From JBBIPA01 sp963820495 (GTDB taxonomy: Bacteria > Chloroflexota > Dehalococcoidia > GIF9 > UBA5629), in NCBI GenBank assembly GCA_963820495.1, contig CAWGAF010000001.1, positions 1,302,001 to 1,366,000 on the forward strand: DNA of 64,000 nt, in the 5' to 3' direction. Position numbers and translations under genes: made by a program. This document shows, piece by piece, positions 27,114 to 36,491 of this stretch. Position 1 is the first letter of the stretch; each line of letters starts with the position of its first letter. Under the pieces are notes generated by a model, which made no database searches, was not told the origin of the DNA, and saw nothing but the letters and a program-made list of their open reading frames with translations.

Positions 27114-27938
27114 ATGAAACGAGTGGGTATTCTATATCATCCGAAACGTGAAGAGGCGGTGGCTTTCAGCCAGGAGCTGAAAAAGTTTCTCAGTGTCAGG
27201 GGCATTAGCATCTGGCTATGCTCATCCTGGGAACCTGAGAAAGCCAAACAGCAGGTTAATGGCACAGATTTACTCCTGAGCATTGGAGGTGATGGCACCA
27301 TCTTACGTACGGCTCGGATGGTTATTCCCGATTCCGTGCCGATTCTGGGGATAAATCTGGGCAGGCTTGGTTTTATGACTGAGCTTAAAGCTGCTGAGGC
27401 TATGGACAAGCTGCCTGCTCTGCTCGATGGTGGCGGTTGGATTGAAGAAAGAGCAATACTGGAAGCTGAGCTATTATCCCAGGGCAAAATGCTTCATGCT
27501 TTGAACGACGTTTTTGTGGGGCGCAGAAGTTTATCAAGGCTGGTAAGCATCGAATGTAAAATAGATGGTGCCATGTTGACTACATACCGTGCCGATGGCG
27601 TTATTGTAGCCACAGCCAGCGGTAGCACCGCTTATTCGCTGGCGGCTGGAGGACCAATCCTGCCCCCACAGGCTAAAGATATCATAATTCAACCCGTCTG
27701 CGCACATTTTACTTTCGATAAAGCCCTGGTATTGCCATGGCAAACCGTAATCGATTTAAAGGTCACTACCAGCCATGAAGCTATGCTCAGCATCGACGGT
27801 CAAACAGAGCTACAATTAAATAGTGGAGATAAAGTTAAGATTAAACTGAGTCCTTACACCTCTAAGTTTTTGAGATTACAGCACCAAAAATATTTTTATG
27901 AGTCTCTGGATTCAAAGCTGAAAAGGAAGATTTCATGA
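27114..27938 (+). CDS. nadK: NAD kinase
   Basis: A 274-residue NAD kinase producing NADP from NAD and ATP or polyphosphate. The hallmark GGDGT motif is in SIGGDGTILRTAR (~61), and ATASGSTAYSLAAGGPI (~166) forms the second conserved site. A TTGACA box (27074-27079) lies 35 nt upstream. The stop overlaps the start of the GNAT gene by ATGA. Confidence 0.95.
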   Translation: MKRVGILYHPKREEAVAFSQELKKFLSVRGISIWLCSSWEPEKAKQQVNGTDLLLSIGGDGTILRTARMVIPDSVPILGINLGRLGFMTELKAAEAMDKLPALLDGGGWIEERAILEAELLSQGKMLHALNDVFVGRRSLSRLVSIECKIDGAMLTTYRADGVIVATASGSTAYSLAAGGPILPPQAKDIIIQPVCAHFTFDKALVLPWQTVIDLKVTTSHEAMLSIDGQTELQLNSGDKVKIKLSPYTSKFLRLQHQKYFYESLDSKLKRKIS

Positions 27939-28399
27939 AAGTAGAGAAAGCCAGGATAGGTGATGCGCAGCGGATGCATGAGCTGGTCAATAAATTCGCT
28001 GACAAGGGTGAAATGCTGCCCAGGGCATTGAGCGAAATATATGAGGATATCCGCGATTATTTCGTTATCAGAAATAGAAGAGGTAATGTTATAGCCTGCG
28101 TTGCTCTCCATATTAGCTGGTCAGATTTGGCTGAGATTCGAAGTTTAGCAGTAAGCGAAGAGAAGCAGGAACAGGGACTGGGCTCGTTGCTGGTTAAAGC
28201 CTGCCTTGATGAGACTAAGGAATTGGGTATAGACAAGGTCTTCTGTCTGACCTATAAGCCGACATTTTTTGAAAAAAACGGCTTTATCCAAGTTGATAAG
28301 ACGGAATTACCACGTAAAATATGGTCGGAATGTTTCCGCTGCCCCAAATTTCCCGATTGTGATGAGGTAGCGCTTATTTACCAATTTGATAAGCCATGA
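27935..28399 (+). CDS. GNAT family N-acetyltransferase (ArgA-like)
   Basis: A 154-residue GNAT enzyme. The acetyl-CoA site is EEKQEQGLGSLLV (Q/R-x-x-G-x-G/A pattern) near residue 80, and SDLAEIRSLAVSEE precedes it. It resembles the acetyltransferase domain of short glutamate N-acetyltransferases, so a role in arginine synthesis is possible. The C-terminal CFRCPKFPDCDE cysteine cluster is typical of that subgroup. It is translationally coupled to nadK. Confidence 0.8.
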   Translation: MKVEKARIGDAQRMHELVNKFADKGEMLPRALSEIYEDIRDYFVIRNRRGNVIACVALHISWSDLAEIRSLAVSEEKQEQGLGSLLVKACLDETKELGIDKVFCLTYKPTFFEKNGFIQVDKTELPRKIWSECFRCPKFPDCDEVALIYQFDKP

Positions 28400-28471
28400 G
28401 GCGGAAGGCAAGAGACAAAGCCGTCGCTAGTCGCTCGGGGCTTGGCTCTAGTGGTTGGTGACTTTAGTAAA

Positions 28472-28600
28472 TTCTAATACCAAAATTCTAAATCCTAAGC
28501 AAGTTCAAATGACCGAAATTCAAAACATGTTTTGGTAATTTGAATTTAGATATTGTTCAGGGTTTTGTGCTTAGGATTTTGGATTTAAATTAAGAATTAG
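28472..28600. repeat. Long AT-rich palindromic repeat before the Nudix gene
   Basis: AAATCCTAAGCA (28490-28501) is repeated inverted as TGCTTAGGATTT (28568-28579). Inner blocks TTCAAAT and ATTTGAA also pair, so the whole 129 bp can fold into an extended hairpin. The right edge borders the AGGAGG ribosome site of the Nudix gene. I recall similar palindromes scattered in other bacterial genomes. Confidence 0.65.
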
Positions 28601-28609
28601 GAGGCAAAA

Positions 28610-29137
28610 TTGCCAGAACGAACTATTTCCAGTGAGCAAATTTACAGTGGTCGGGCAGTGAAGCTAAGAGTTGACACCATAGAGAAGCCCAATGGCAAGA
28701 AGACCATCCGGGAAATTGTGGAACATGCCGATTGCGTCGCTGTGGTGGTTCTGGATGAAGAGAACAACGTTGTCATGGTCAGGCAATTACGAGAAGCTGT
28801 AGGAAAAACCCTCTTGGAAATCCCAGCGGGCGGCATAGACGCTGGTGAGGAGCCTGTTGAATCAGTTCGTCGAGAGCTACAGGAGGAAATAGGGCTTCTG
28901 CCGCATAAAATAGAAAAAATCGGCGGATTTTATTCCACACCGGGATATTGCACCGAGTATCTGTACTTGTACCTGGCGACGGAACTTAAACCAAGCCGCC
29001 TTGAGGCTGAAGACACTGCGAGCATCGAGGTTGTTAGAGTGCCCCTGGCACAGATACCGGCGCTGATTGCTTCAGGAGAAATCTGCGATGCTAAAAGCAT
29101 CGCAGGCGTGCTAAAGTTTATTCACCTCAAAGGATAG
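28610..29137 (+). CDS. Nudix hydrolase (ADP-ribose pyrophosphatase type)
   Basis: A 175-residue Nudix protein with the full box in GGIDAGEEPVESVRRELQEE (residues ~73-92, GX5EX7REUXEE), preceded by LLEIPAG typical of ADP-ribose pyrophosphatases. It hydrolyses ADP-ribose or related nucleoside diphosphate compounds. The start is TTG behind a strong AGGAGG site. It converges with the fumarase operon, 16 nt apart. Confidence 0.9.
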   Translation: MPERTISSEQIYSGRAVKLRVDTIEKPNGKKTIREIVEHADCVAVVVLDEENNVVMVRQLREAVGKTLLEIPAGGIDAGEEPVESVRRELQEEIGLLPHKIEKIGGFYSTPGYCTEYLYLYLATELKPSRLEAEDTASIEVVRVPLAQIPALIASGEICDAKSIAGVLKFIHLKG

Positions 29138-29153
29138 CCAGAGGCTTCTACTA

Positions 29154-29711
29154 CTATACTTTAACCTGGTACTTGGCTTTTCCCTGCTCGTACAGGTCGC
29201 CACCACGCACGTCATTGATCACGGTAGCCGGGAAATTCTCCACTTCCAGGCGGCGGATTGCCTCTGCTCCCAGGTCATCATAAGCTATCACTTCGGATTT
29301 CTTAATGCTCTTAGAAATCAAAGCGCCGGCACCGCCGATAGCAGCAAAATATACTGCCTTATATTTTTTCATGGCATTTTTTACTGCTTGTGCCCGATTG
29401 CCCTTGCCAACCATGCCCTTGAGCCCTTCAGCCATGAGACGCGGTGAGTAAGGATCCATGCGCCCGCTGGTAGTGGGACCGGCTGAACCGGTAGCATAAC
29501 CTGGCTTGGCAGGTGCAGGACCCATGTAATAGATAATTTGATTCTTGATATCCAGGGGAAGTTTTTCTTTTTTGTCCAGAGCCTCGACCAGGCGTTTATG
29601 GGCAGAGTCACGTGCTGAATAGATAACACCGGTAATGAAAACCTGGTCACCAGCTTCCAGGCTCTCCACAGTTTTTTCGTCAAGGGGGGTTTTTATATTT
29701 ACTACTTTCAT
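29154..29711 (-). CDS. fumB: Fumarate hydratase class I, C-terminal (beta) subunit
   Basis: A 185-residue C-terminal half of a split class I fumarase, containing GPTTSGRMDPYSPRL and YFAAIGGAGALISKSIK. The alpha subunit is encoded at 33145, separated from it by the sdh genes. Together they interconvert fumarate and malate using a [4Fe-4S] cluster. A GGAGG site precedes the ATG. It is the last gene of the long minus-strand operon. Confidence 0.92.
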   Translation of the reverse strand: MKVVNIKTPLDEKTVESLEAGDQVFITGVIYSARDSAHKRLVEALDKKEKLPLDIKNQIIYYMGPAPAKPGYATGSAGPTTSGRMDPYSPRLMAEGLKGMVGKGNRAQAVKNAMKKYKAVYFAAIGGAGALISKSIKKSEVIAYDDLGAEAIRRLEVENFPATVINDVRGGDLYEQGKAKYQVKV

Positions 29712-29737
29712 TGCTGTTCCTCCTTAAAGCAGTACGT

Positions 29738-30583
29738 CTATTTTCCTTTCACAGTAAATTCAGGGACGGGTACTTTGGGCTTGGTATCAGTAGTGGGTAG
29801 CTTGACCACCACTGCTGGCTGCTTCTTTTTCTCGGCCCCAACAGCCCTGGAAACCAGCCGTCTCTTCATTAACTGTATTGCCAGACCAGGGTCTAATCCC
29901 TTGGGACAGGCTTCAGAGCAAGCGCCGGCGAAGTGGCAATGCCAGATACCATGTTTTCCATCGACTGCAGAGACTCTGTTTTCGCAGCCATCATCACGGC
30001 TATCAGCGCAGTAACGGTAACATTGGGCTAATGCCTGCGGTCCCAGAAACTGTTTGTCGCTGGCGGAGGTGGGACAGGCAGCTACACAGATACCACACTT
30101 TATGCAGTAGGTAAACTGCAAGAAAGTATTCAGTTCTTGGGGAGTCTGGGCATATTCAGCGGTGGGCTGCTCCGTTTCCTCTTTGTCACAGCGGATAATA
30201 TAGGGTTTTATGGATTTATGATTATCAAAGAATGTGCCCAGGTCAGGTACCAGATCCTTGATAATCGGCAAATTGGGCAGAGGTTTGACAGTTAATTTGT
30301 CAGAGTGAAACTCCTCTATCTGTGTATGGCAGGCTAGATGGGGGTAATCGTTAATCAGCATACCGCAGGAACCGCAGATGCCCATGCGGCACGAGGTACG
30401 AAATGCCAGAGTACTGTCCAAGTTCTCTTTGATATAAAGCAGACCATCCAGCACGGTCATTCCCTCTCTATAGGGCACGGTAAACTCCTGAAAATAAGGA
30501 GCTTTATCTTTTTCAGGATCGTACCTCTGAACTTTAAACTCTATCTCGGCAAACTTTATCTTGTGCCTTTTTTGTTCAGTCAT
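29738..30583 (-). CDS. sdhB: Succinate dehydrogenase/fumarate reductase iron-sulfur subunit
   Basis: A 281-residue SdhB/FrdB. The N-terminal [2Fe-2S] domain has CRMGICGSCGMLIND (~65). The C-terminal dicluster domain has CIKCGICVAACPTS (~157) followed by C-rich segments CRYCADSRDDGC and CHFAGACSEACPKG. The C-terminal tail is Lys/Pro-rich and extends beyond the usual family length. It passes electrons between the SdhA flavin and the membrane anchors. Confidence 0.94.
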   Translation of the reverse strand: MTEQKRHKIKFAEIEFKVQRYDPEKDKAPYFQEFTVPYREGMTVLDGLLYIKENLDSTLAFRTSCRMGICGSCGMLINDYPHLACHTQIEEFHSDKLTVKPLPNLPIIKDLVPDLGTFFDNHKSIKPYIIRCDKEETEQPTAEYAQTPQELNTFLQFTYCIKCGICVAACPTSASDKQFLGPQALAQCYRYCADSRDDGCENRVSAVDGKHGIWHCHFAGACSEACPKGLDPGLAIQLMKRRLVSRAVGAEKKKQPAVVVKLPTTDTKPKVPVPEFTVKGK

Positions 30584-30602
30584 GAAGGTGTAGTTCCTCC
30601 TT

Positions 30603-30983
30603 TTATGATAAAAGGGCTAGTGGTGCGTAAATGCCTAGACCCAGGAAAACGACGCCGACAACGATAATGACTGCAGTAACAGCTCGGTCAGCACGGGCTG
30701 AAGTTGTCAGTTCCAATACGATGTTGCGTAACCCGTTGAAAGCATGGTAGAGGGCAAAAACAAGTAGAGCAATATAAATGCCGGCAAATACTACCTGTTG
30801 AGCTCGAGCTTTCATTAAATTGAACACAGTTGGGTCGGCGGCAATGTTGACACCAAAGATGCTCTGAACTCCAAAAAAGCTCAGTATAGCATCAAGATGC
30901 ATATTTACCATGTGTATGCCCAGCAAAACTGCTATCAAGATGCCAGTAATCAGTTGAACAAACTGCAGGTACGTATTGCGCAT
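30603..30983 (-). CDS. sdhD: Succinate dehydrogenase membrane anchor subunit
   Basis: A protein of about 126 residues with three hydrophobic helices. A histidine in the first (LLGIHMVNMHLD) and one in the second (ALYHAFNGLRN) are possible haem ligands. I prefer the ATG at 30983, which overlaps the sdhC stop (TAATG) and has AGGAGG 6 nt upstream, over the TTG at 30989. It pairs with the sdhC product to form the quinone-reactive membrane part. Confidence 0.85.
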   Translation of the reverse strand: MRNTYLQFVQLITGILIAVLLGIHMVNMHLDAILSFFGVQSIFGVNIAADPTVFNLMKARAQQVVFAGIYIALLVFALYHAFNGLRNIVLELTTSARADRAVTAVIIVVGVVFLGLGIYAPLALLS

Positions 30984-31426
30984 TACCAACCTCCTGCGAT
31001 GAAGTCATAGAAGGTGATCACAGCTAATATGACAATTATTGCTATGAATACAAGAGTCACCGGGCGCTTCTTGCGAATGGAGTCCTTATAGGGGTAAATC
31101 GGTGGCGTAGGCTTGCCCAAGGTAAACCCCAGTTCCTGTAAGAAAAGGCGCAGGCCATTTAGTGCGTGGTAACTGAAGGCGACTGCCACCAGGTATTCAC
31201 CAGCTTTAAACCAGGGGTTGTGCAGAAGAGACATGGCAGATTCCCACACTCCCTGCCCCTGGATACGGAAAACTGTAGTTGCGGTAAAATGGAACAGTAT
31301 GAATAGCAGTAGCGCCAGGCCGGTAATTCTGTGAAGAATATAAAGGTAACGCTCCAGTTGATATTTGCCGCCGTAGAACCAGCCGCGAACTCCCAACAGA
31401 TTTTGGCGAGGTTGTATCTGTGCCAT
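30983..31426 (-). CDS. sdhC: Succinate dehydrogenase cytochrome b subunit
   Basis: A 147-residue SdhC-type anchor with three hydrophobic helices. The conserved HRITGLALLLFILFHF (~31) and FSYHALNGLRLFLQELG (~83) motifs hold the histidines that bind haem b. It lies between sdhA and sdhD and has an AGGAGG site before the ATG. Confidence 0.9.
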   Translation of the reverse strand: MAQIQPRQNLLGVRGWFYGGKYQLERYLYILHRITGLALLLFILFHFTATTVFRIQGQGVWESAMSLLHNPWFKAGEYLVAVAFSYHALNGLRLFLQELGFTLGKPTPPIYPYKDSIRKKRPVTLVFIAIIVILAVITFYDFIAGGW

Positions 31427-31435
31427 ATAAACCTC

Positions 31436-33148
31436 CTAATATTTCCTTTCTACTGGCTGCCACATAGTTATGGCTACAGGAATATATTCTAGCTTAGGGC
31501 CTGCTGGCGTGTAGTAAGCCAGTGTATGTTTCAGCCAGTTAACATCATCTCTTTTTGCGAAGTCTCGTCGGAAATGTGCTCCGCGGGACTCGGTACGGGA
31601 TAAAGCCCCAGCAATAACAATTTGAGATAATTCCAGGAGAGTATCAGCTTCCAGTGCATAGAGCAGATCGGTATTATATATACGTCCACGATCTTTTACC
31701 TTAACTTCAGATAGGCGCTGCTTATATTCCTTGATTTTCTGGAGAGCTGCTTCCAGGTCAGGTCTGGTACGGAAGACACCGACTTGCTTGTCCATCATTT
31801 TCTGAAGCTCAGCGCGTATGACATAACTGCTCTCTTTGCCATTGGGGCTGAACCTGCCAAAAACGCTGGCTTCTTCCTCTTTAAGCTTTGCTTGATCTGG
31901 CATCGTTGGGAAAGCTTTCTGTTTGGTGACGTAATCAGCTGCCTTTTCACCGGTTATCCTGCCCCATACCAGACATTCAGCAGTAGAGTTAGAGCCGAGA
32001 CGGTTAGCGCCGTGAAGTGACTCACAGCCAGCCTCTCCTGCTGCCCAGATACCATCAACTGGTGTGGCTCCATCAATATTGGTATGAATACCACCCATGG
32101 TATAGTGAGCAGCTGGATGAATGGGAATCGGCTCGAGTATGGGATCGATGAAATTGAATTTCATGGCTACTTCTCTAATCAATGGCAATCGTTCATTGAT
32201 TTTATCCGCGCCCAGATGGCGCAGGTCAATATGTATCGAGTTCATGCCCTCAGGTCCGGGGAACCCTCTACCCTCTTCAATCTCAGTCATTTCAGCACGA
32301 GCAACGATATCTCGTGGAGCTAACTCCATCTTGCTGGCGGCATACTTCTCCATGAACCGTTCGCCCTTGTTATTGTATAGATAGCCTCCCTCACCACGGG
32401 CTGCCTCGGTGATTAGAATTCCTGAAGGAACCAAACCAGTAGGGTGAAACTGGATAAACTCCATGTCTTTTAAAGGCAAACCAGCACGGTATGCCATACC
32501 CATGCCATCGCCAGTGGCGGAGAGAGAATAGGTGGTGAAGCCAAACATGCGGCAGGCACCGCCGGTAGCGATGATTAATGCTTTGCCCTGCATAAAGAAG
32601 AACTCGCCGGTGGTTAAATCCCAAATAGTAATGCCACAGAACTTTTTGTCTTCTATGATGATGGAGTGTGCATAGCACTCATCATATCTGGTTACATTGG
32701 CATATTTCTGCAGGGTATCATAAAGGGTCTGCATTTCGAAAAAGCCGGTCTTATCTGCGGCAAAAGTAGCTCGGTTATAGCTATGACCACCAAAAGCACG
32801 CTGGTTGATTCGTCCATCACCGCGACGTGACCAGGGGATTCCCCAGTGGTCTAGCAGGCGGATTTCTTCCGGCATCGCAGTAACAAAGCGCATGACCACG
32901 TCCTGGTCGCAGAGAAAATCAGCACCGCGGACAGTATCCCAGGCATGTAGCTCCAGGCTGTCTCCCTCGTCTGGCTGTATTACCGCTGCGGTACCACCTT
33001 CAGCACAGACCGAATGAGCTCGCATGAGCTGGACTTTGGAGACAATAGCAACGTCAGCTGCTGAATTTTTCTGTGCCACCTCTACCGCTGCTCGTAACCC
33101 CGCCAGCCCAGCGCCCATAATTATAATGTCATGTTTTAGCGTTCTCAT
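31436..33148 (-). CDS. sdhA: Succinate dehydrogenase/fumarate reductase flavoprotein subunit
   Basis: A protein of about 570 residues. The FAD motif IMGAGLAGLRAAVE is near the N-terminus, HSVCAEGGTAA gives the region of the covalent-flavin histidine, and the active-site segment FIQFHPTGLVPSGIL with the HPAAHYTMGGIHT motif is intact. The ATG at 33148 overlaps the fumA stop as ATGA and has AAGGAGG upstream, so it is preferred over 33181. Direction (succinate oxidation or fumarate reduction) cannot be told from sequence. Confidence 0.95.
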   Translation of the reverse strand: MRTLKHDIIIMGAGLAGLRAAVEVAQKNSAADVAIVSKVQLMRAHSVCAEGGTAAVIQPDEGDSLELHAWDTVRGADFLCDQDVVMRFVTAMPEEIRLLDHWGIPWSRRGDGRINQRAFGGHSYNRATFAADKTGFFEMQTLYDTLQKYANVTRYDECYAHSIIIEDKKFCGITIWDLTTGEFFFMQGKALIIATGGACRMFGFTTYSLSATGDGMGMAYRAGLPLKDMEFIQFHPTGLVPSGILITEAARGEGGYLYNNKGERFMEKYAASKMELAPRDIVARAEMTEIEEGRGFPGPEGMNSIHIDLRHLGADKINERLPLIREVAMKFNFIDPILEPIPIHPAAHYTMGGIHTNIDGATPVDGIWAAGEAGCESLHGANRLGSNSTAECLVWGRITGEKAADYVTKQKAFPTMPDQAKLKEEEASVFGRFSPNGKESSYVIRAELQKMMDKQVGVFRTRPDLEAALQKIKEYKQRLSEVKVKDRGRIYNTDLLYALEADTLLELSQIVIAGALSRTESRGAHFRRDFAKRDDVNWLKHTLAYYTPAGPKLEYIPVAITMWQPVERKY

Positions 33149-33990
33149 AGAATCGCCTCCTTGTGACGAGCAGCATGACATTGCATATTTATAGCCAGCG
33201 GCATGCTGGCGATATGGGCTGGGAAAGTCTCAACATGAACTGCCAGAGCCGTGTTCCTGCCGCCAAAACCCTGAGGTCCTATCCCCAGAGCATTGATGCG
33301 TTTCAACATCTCCTTCTCTAGTTCGGCAACTTCGGCATCGGGACTAGGTTCGCCAACTTTGCGCAGCAGTGCCTTCTTAGCCAGCTCCATCGTCCTTTCA
33401 GCAGTGCCGCCGATACCTACCCCCACAATAATCGGCGGGCAGGGATTGCTGCCAGCTTCATCAACTGCCTTAACTACAGCATCAATAATGCCCTGGCGAC
33501 CCGCCGCCGGGGTCAACATTACGAGGCGGCTCATATTTTCGCTGCCGCCGCCTTTGGGCACAATCATTATCTTGAGTTTATCGCCAGGGACAATATCAGT
33601 ATGAATTATCGCCGGCGTATTATCCTTGGTATTGACGCGAGCTGAGAAAGGCTGCTTCGCCATGGACTTGCGCAGATAGCCCTTCTCGTAGCCATCTTTG
33701 ACGCCGCCATTAATCGCCTTATACAGGTCACCACCGGTTAAGTGGACGTCTTGTCCTATTTCCAGATATACCACCGTAGCGCCGCAATCCTGACAGATAG
33801 CTATTTGCTCTTCTTTAGCCAGCTTGGCATTATCCAGAATCTGGTCTAGGGCCTGTTGACCTATATCTGATTCCTCGGTCTTGCGCGCTTTTTTCAGAGC
33901 ATCGAGAACATCATCTGGAAGAAAAAAGTTGGCCTCCTGGCATAATTGCGAGACTGTTTCGGTTACTTTTTGGACATCAATTTCTCTCAA
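33145..33990 (-). CDS. fumA: Fumarate hydratase class I, N-terminal (alpha) subunit
   Basis: A 281-residue alpha half of split class I fumarase, with cluster-binding cysteines in AICQDCGATVVYLE, SNPCPPIIVGVGIGG and the later INMQCHAARH. It works with the 29154 beta subunit. It starts with TTG and is 38 nt after the malic enzyme gene. Confidence 0.93.
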   Translation of the reverse strand: MREIDVQKVTETVSQLCQEANFFLPDDVLDALKKARKTEESDIGQQALDQILDNAKLAKEEQIAICQDCGATVVYLEIGQDVHLTGGDLYKAINGGVKDGYEKGYLRKSMAKQPFSARVNTKDNTPAIIHTDIVPGDKLKIMIVPKGGGSENMSRLVMLTPAAGRQGIIDAVVKAVDEAGSNPCPPIIVGVGIGGTAERTMELAKKALLRKVGEPSPDAEVAELEKEMLKRINALGIGPQGFGGRNTALAVHVETFPAHIASMPLAINMQCHAARHKEAIL

Positions 33991-34028
33991 TTCTTTTGCC
34001 CCCTTTATTCGCGGAATTTTTGAAATGG

Positions 34029-35384
34029 CTAGTCTTCTGGCGCTTTAGGAATGAGACCCTTTTTCATCAGCAGCTCGGTCGTCTCTCTGGCATTCTTTAT
34101 CATAGATTCAGCCTGTCTGGTAAGCTCCTCACGAGTCGCCTTAACTCTGGCAACGCCTTGTTCCTGAGCTTTCATCCCTACTGCCACTGCTTCGCGAACG
34201 AATACATCCCACTCTGCCATGGTTGGAGCTATGTTATCTTCGCTGATACCACGGTCTTCAGCGCACTTGGCAAGCTCATAGGCTGCAGCAATGCACATCT
34301 CATCAGTAATTGTTTTAGCTTTGACATCCAGTGTACCGCGGAATATGGCAGGGAAACCAGTGGAATTATTAACCTGGTTGGCGAAATCAGACCTGCCTGT
34401 AGCTATGATCTTAACTCCAGCCTCCTTGGCTTCCCAGGGCCAGATCTCAGGAATAGGGTTAGCACAGGCAAAAATGATGGAATCTTTAGCCATTTTGCTT
34501 ACCCACTCTGGTAGAATTACCCCAGGCCCCGATTTAGACAGCGATATGCAGATATCTATACCCTTCAAAGCTTCGGCTAAGCCACCGCTTTTTTTCTCGG
34601 GGTTCGTTCTCTTACACAAATCCCACTTGTAGGGATTTTCTTTCTGTTGCTCTTCCAGGTCCTTCCTGCCTGTATGCAATGTGCCTTTACTATCCACAAC
34701 AATGGTATTCTGCGGCTTAAAGCCATCAGAAAAAAGTAATCTCAGAATAGCCACATTAGCGGCACCTATACCGTTGACCGCAATGGTAACTTTATCTTTT
34801 TTCTTCCCCACAATCTTTAAGGCATTGATAAGTCCAGCTAAAGTAACAGCAGCGGTACCTTGCTGGTCATCATGCCATATCGGGATAGTCGCCTCGGCTC
34901 TTAGTCTATCCAGGATATAAAAACATTTCGGATTGGATATATCCTCCAGATTGATGCCGCCAAATGCGGGCTGAAGCCATTTCACTGCCTGGATAATTTC
35001 TTCAGGGTCCTTGGTATCCAGGCAAATGGCCACGGCATCAACCCCACCCAGGTACTTGAACAGCAATGCTTTGCCTTCCATTACTGGCATGGCAGCTTCA
35101 GGCCCGATATCTCCTAGGCCCAGAACTCTGGTGCCATCAGAGACCACTGCAACCGTATTCCACTTGTTGGTATACTCATAGACTTTTTCCTTGTCCGCCT
35201 TTATCGCCTTGCATGGTTCGGCTACTCCGGGTGTGTACCAGATAGCGAAATCGTTAAAATCGCGAACGCAGCACTTGGGCACGGTTTGCATCTTCCCCTT
35301 GTAAAAAGGATGCAGCTTCATAGCATCCTTGGCTGGCTTTTGGGCTTTAGCCAGCAATTCCTCTTTAGTTACTTTTTGTGACAA
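34029..35384 (-). CDS. Malic enzyme (NAD(P)-dependent, oxaloacetate-decarboxylating)
   Basis: A 451-residue short bacterial malic enzyme. The N-terminal domain has the YTPGVAEPCKAI and GLGDIGPEAAMPVMEGKALLF motifs, IWHDDQQGTAAVTLAGL is the active site and cofactor boundary, and VNGIGAANVAIL is the nucleotide-binding glycine motif. It interconverts malate with pyruvate and CO2. The start is TTG with AAAGGAGG upstream and overlaps the isocitrate dehydrogenase-like gene by 20 nt. Confidence 0.93.
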   Translation of the reverse strand: MSQKVTKEELLAKAQKPAKDAMKLHPFYKGKMQTVPKCCVRDFNDFAIWYTPGVAEPCKAIKADKEKVYEYTNKWNTVAVVSDGTRVLGLGDIGPEAAMPVMEGKALLFKYLGGVDAVAICLDTKDPEEIIQAVKWLQPAFGGINLEDISNPKCFYILDRLRAEATIPIWHDDQQGTAAVTLAGLINALKIVGKKKDKVTIAVNGIGAANVAILRLLFSDGFKPQNTIVVDSKGTLHTGRKDLEEQQKENPYKWDLCKRTNPEKKSGGLAEALKGIDICISLSKSGPGVILPEWVSKMAKDSIIFACANPIPEIWPWEAKEAGVKIIATGRSDFANQVNNSTGFPAIFRGTLDVKAKTITDEMCIAAAYELAKCAEDRGISEDNIAPTMAEWDVFVREAVAVGMKAQEQGVARVKATREELTRQAESMIKNARETTELLMKKGLIPKAPED

Positions 35385-36468
35385 CGCAGTCCTCCTTTAG
35401 TTTATTTATCACAGCATCGGCTACTTGTGAGGTGCCTGCTGGATATTTACTTCGCTCTGATTTTAAATCATAGGTAACGTCTCTGCCTTCAGCAATAACC
35501 CCGGCTATAGCTTTTTCCAATCTATCAGCAGTATTTTTCTCTCCCAGATAACGCAGCATCAGCATTGCCGAGAGCATCATTGCCATTGGATTGACCTTAT
35601 TCTGACCAGCATACTTGGGGGCACTGCCGTGAGTTGGTTCAAAAATAGCTATTTCATCCCCTATATTGGCTCCAGGAGCTAGTCCCAACCCGCCGACCAG
35701 CCCAGCGCAGAGGTCAGAGACGATATCACCATATAAATTGGGCAGTACTATGACATCAAAAGATTGGGGGTTCCTCACCAAACGCATACATAAGGCATCT
35801 ATAACTACATTTTCAAACTCAATGTCTGAATATTCTTTAGCTATCTCTCGTGCTGTGGACAAAAAAAGCCCATCGGAAAACTTGAGGATATTAGCCTTAT
35901 GACCAACGGATATTTTTCTCCTTTTATTTTTACGAGCATACTCAAAAGCAAATTTGGCAATCCGTCTTGAGCCAGTTTCAGAAATCATTTTTATACTGAA
36001 CCCACTATCTTTTCTCACGTTTATACCACTGGAGCGGCGAATAAAATCGATGAGATTATCTGCCTCTGTAGTTCCTTTGGCGAATTCGATGCCCGCATAT
36101 AGGTCTTCGGTGTTCTCTCTGACTACTACTATATCCACATTCTTGAATGGCGTGGGGGCGCCGGGATAAGTTTTACAGGGACGTAGGCAGGCATAAAGAT
36201 CAAGATTTCTGCGGAGAGCTACATTGACACTTCTGAATCCAGTGCCTATGGGGGTAGTTACTGGACCCTTGAGGGCTACTTTGTTCTTTTTTATAGATTT
36301 TAGGGCATCGTCGGGCAGAGGGGTACCGAACTGAGTTTGTGCCTTCTCTCCAACTGTTGTAACATCCCACTCAAATTTAATATCAGTAGCTTCTAATACC
36401 CTTTGGGTTGCTTCAGTAACCTCAGGCCCCACCCCATCGCCGGGAATAAGGGTTACCCTATAAGGCAT
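35365..36468 (-). CDS. Isocitrate/isopropylmalate dehydrogenase family protein (probable NAD-type isocitrate dehydrogenase)
   Basis: A 367-residue beta-decarboxylating dehydrogenase. The substrate-binding region FRSVNVALRRNLDLYACLRP is typical of NAD-dependent isocitrate dehydrogenases rather than LeuB, and VVRENTEDLYAGIEF and PNLYGDIVSDL are the other family blocks. The presence of an aconitase-like pair directly upstream supports isocitrate as substrate; homoisocitrate or isopropylmalate remain possible. Confidence 0.85.
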   Translation of the reverse strand: MPYRVTLIPGDGVGPEVTEATQRVLEATDIKFEWDVTTVGEKAQTQFGTPLPDDALKSIKKNKVALKGPVTTPIGTGFRSVNVALRRNLDLYACLRPCKTYPGAPTPFKNVDIVVVRENTEDLYAGIEFAKGTTEADNLIDFIRRSSGINVRKDSGFSIKMISETGSRRIAKFAFEYARKNKRRKISVGHKANILKFSDGLFLSTAREIAKEYSDIEFENVVIDALCMRLVRNPQSFDVIVLPNLYGDIVSDLCAGLVGGLGLAPGANIGDEIAIFEPTHGSAPKYAGQNKVNPMAMMLSAMLMLRYLGEKNTADRLEKAIAGVIAEGRDVTYDLKSERSKYPAGTSQVADAVINKLKEDCVVTKSN

Positions 36469-36491
36469 ACCTCATGCCTCCATAGTCAGGT

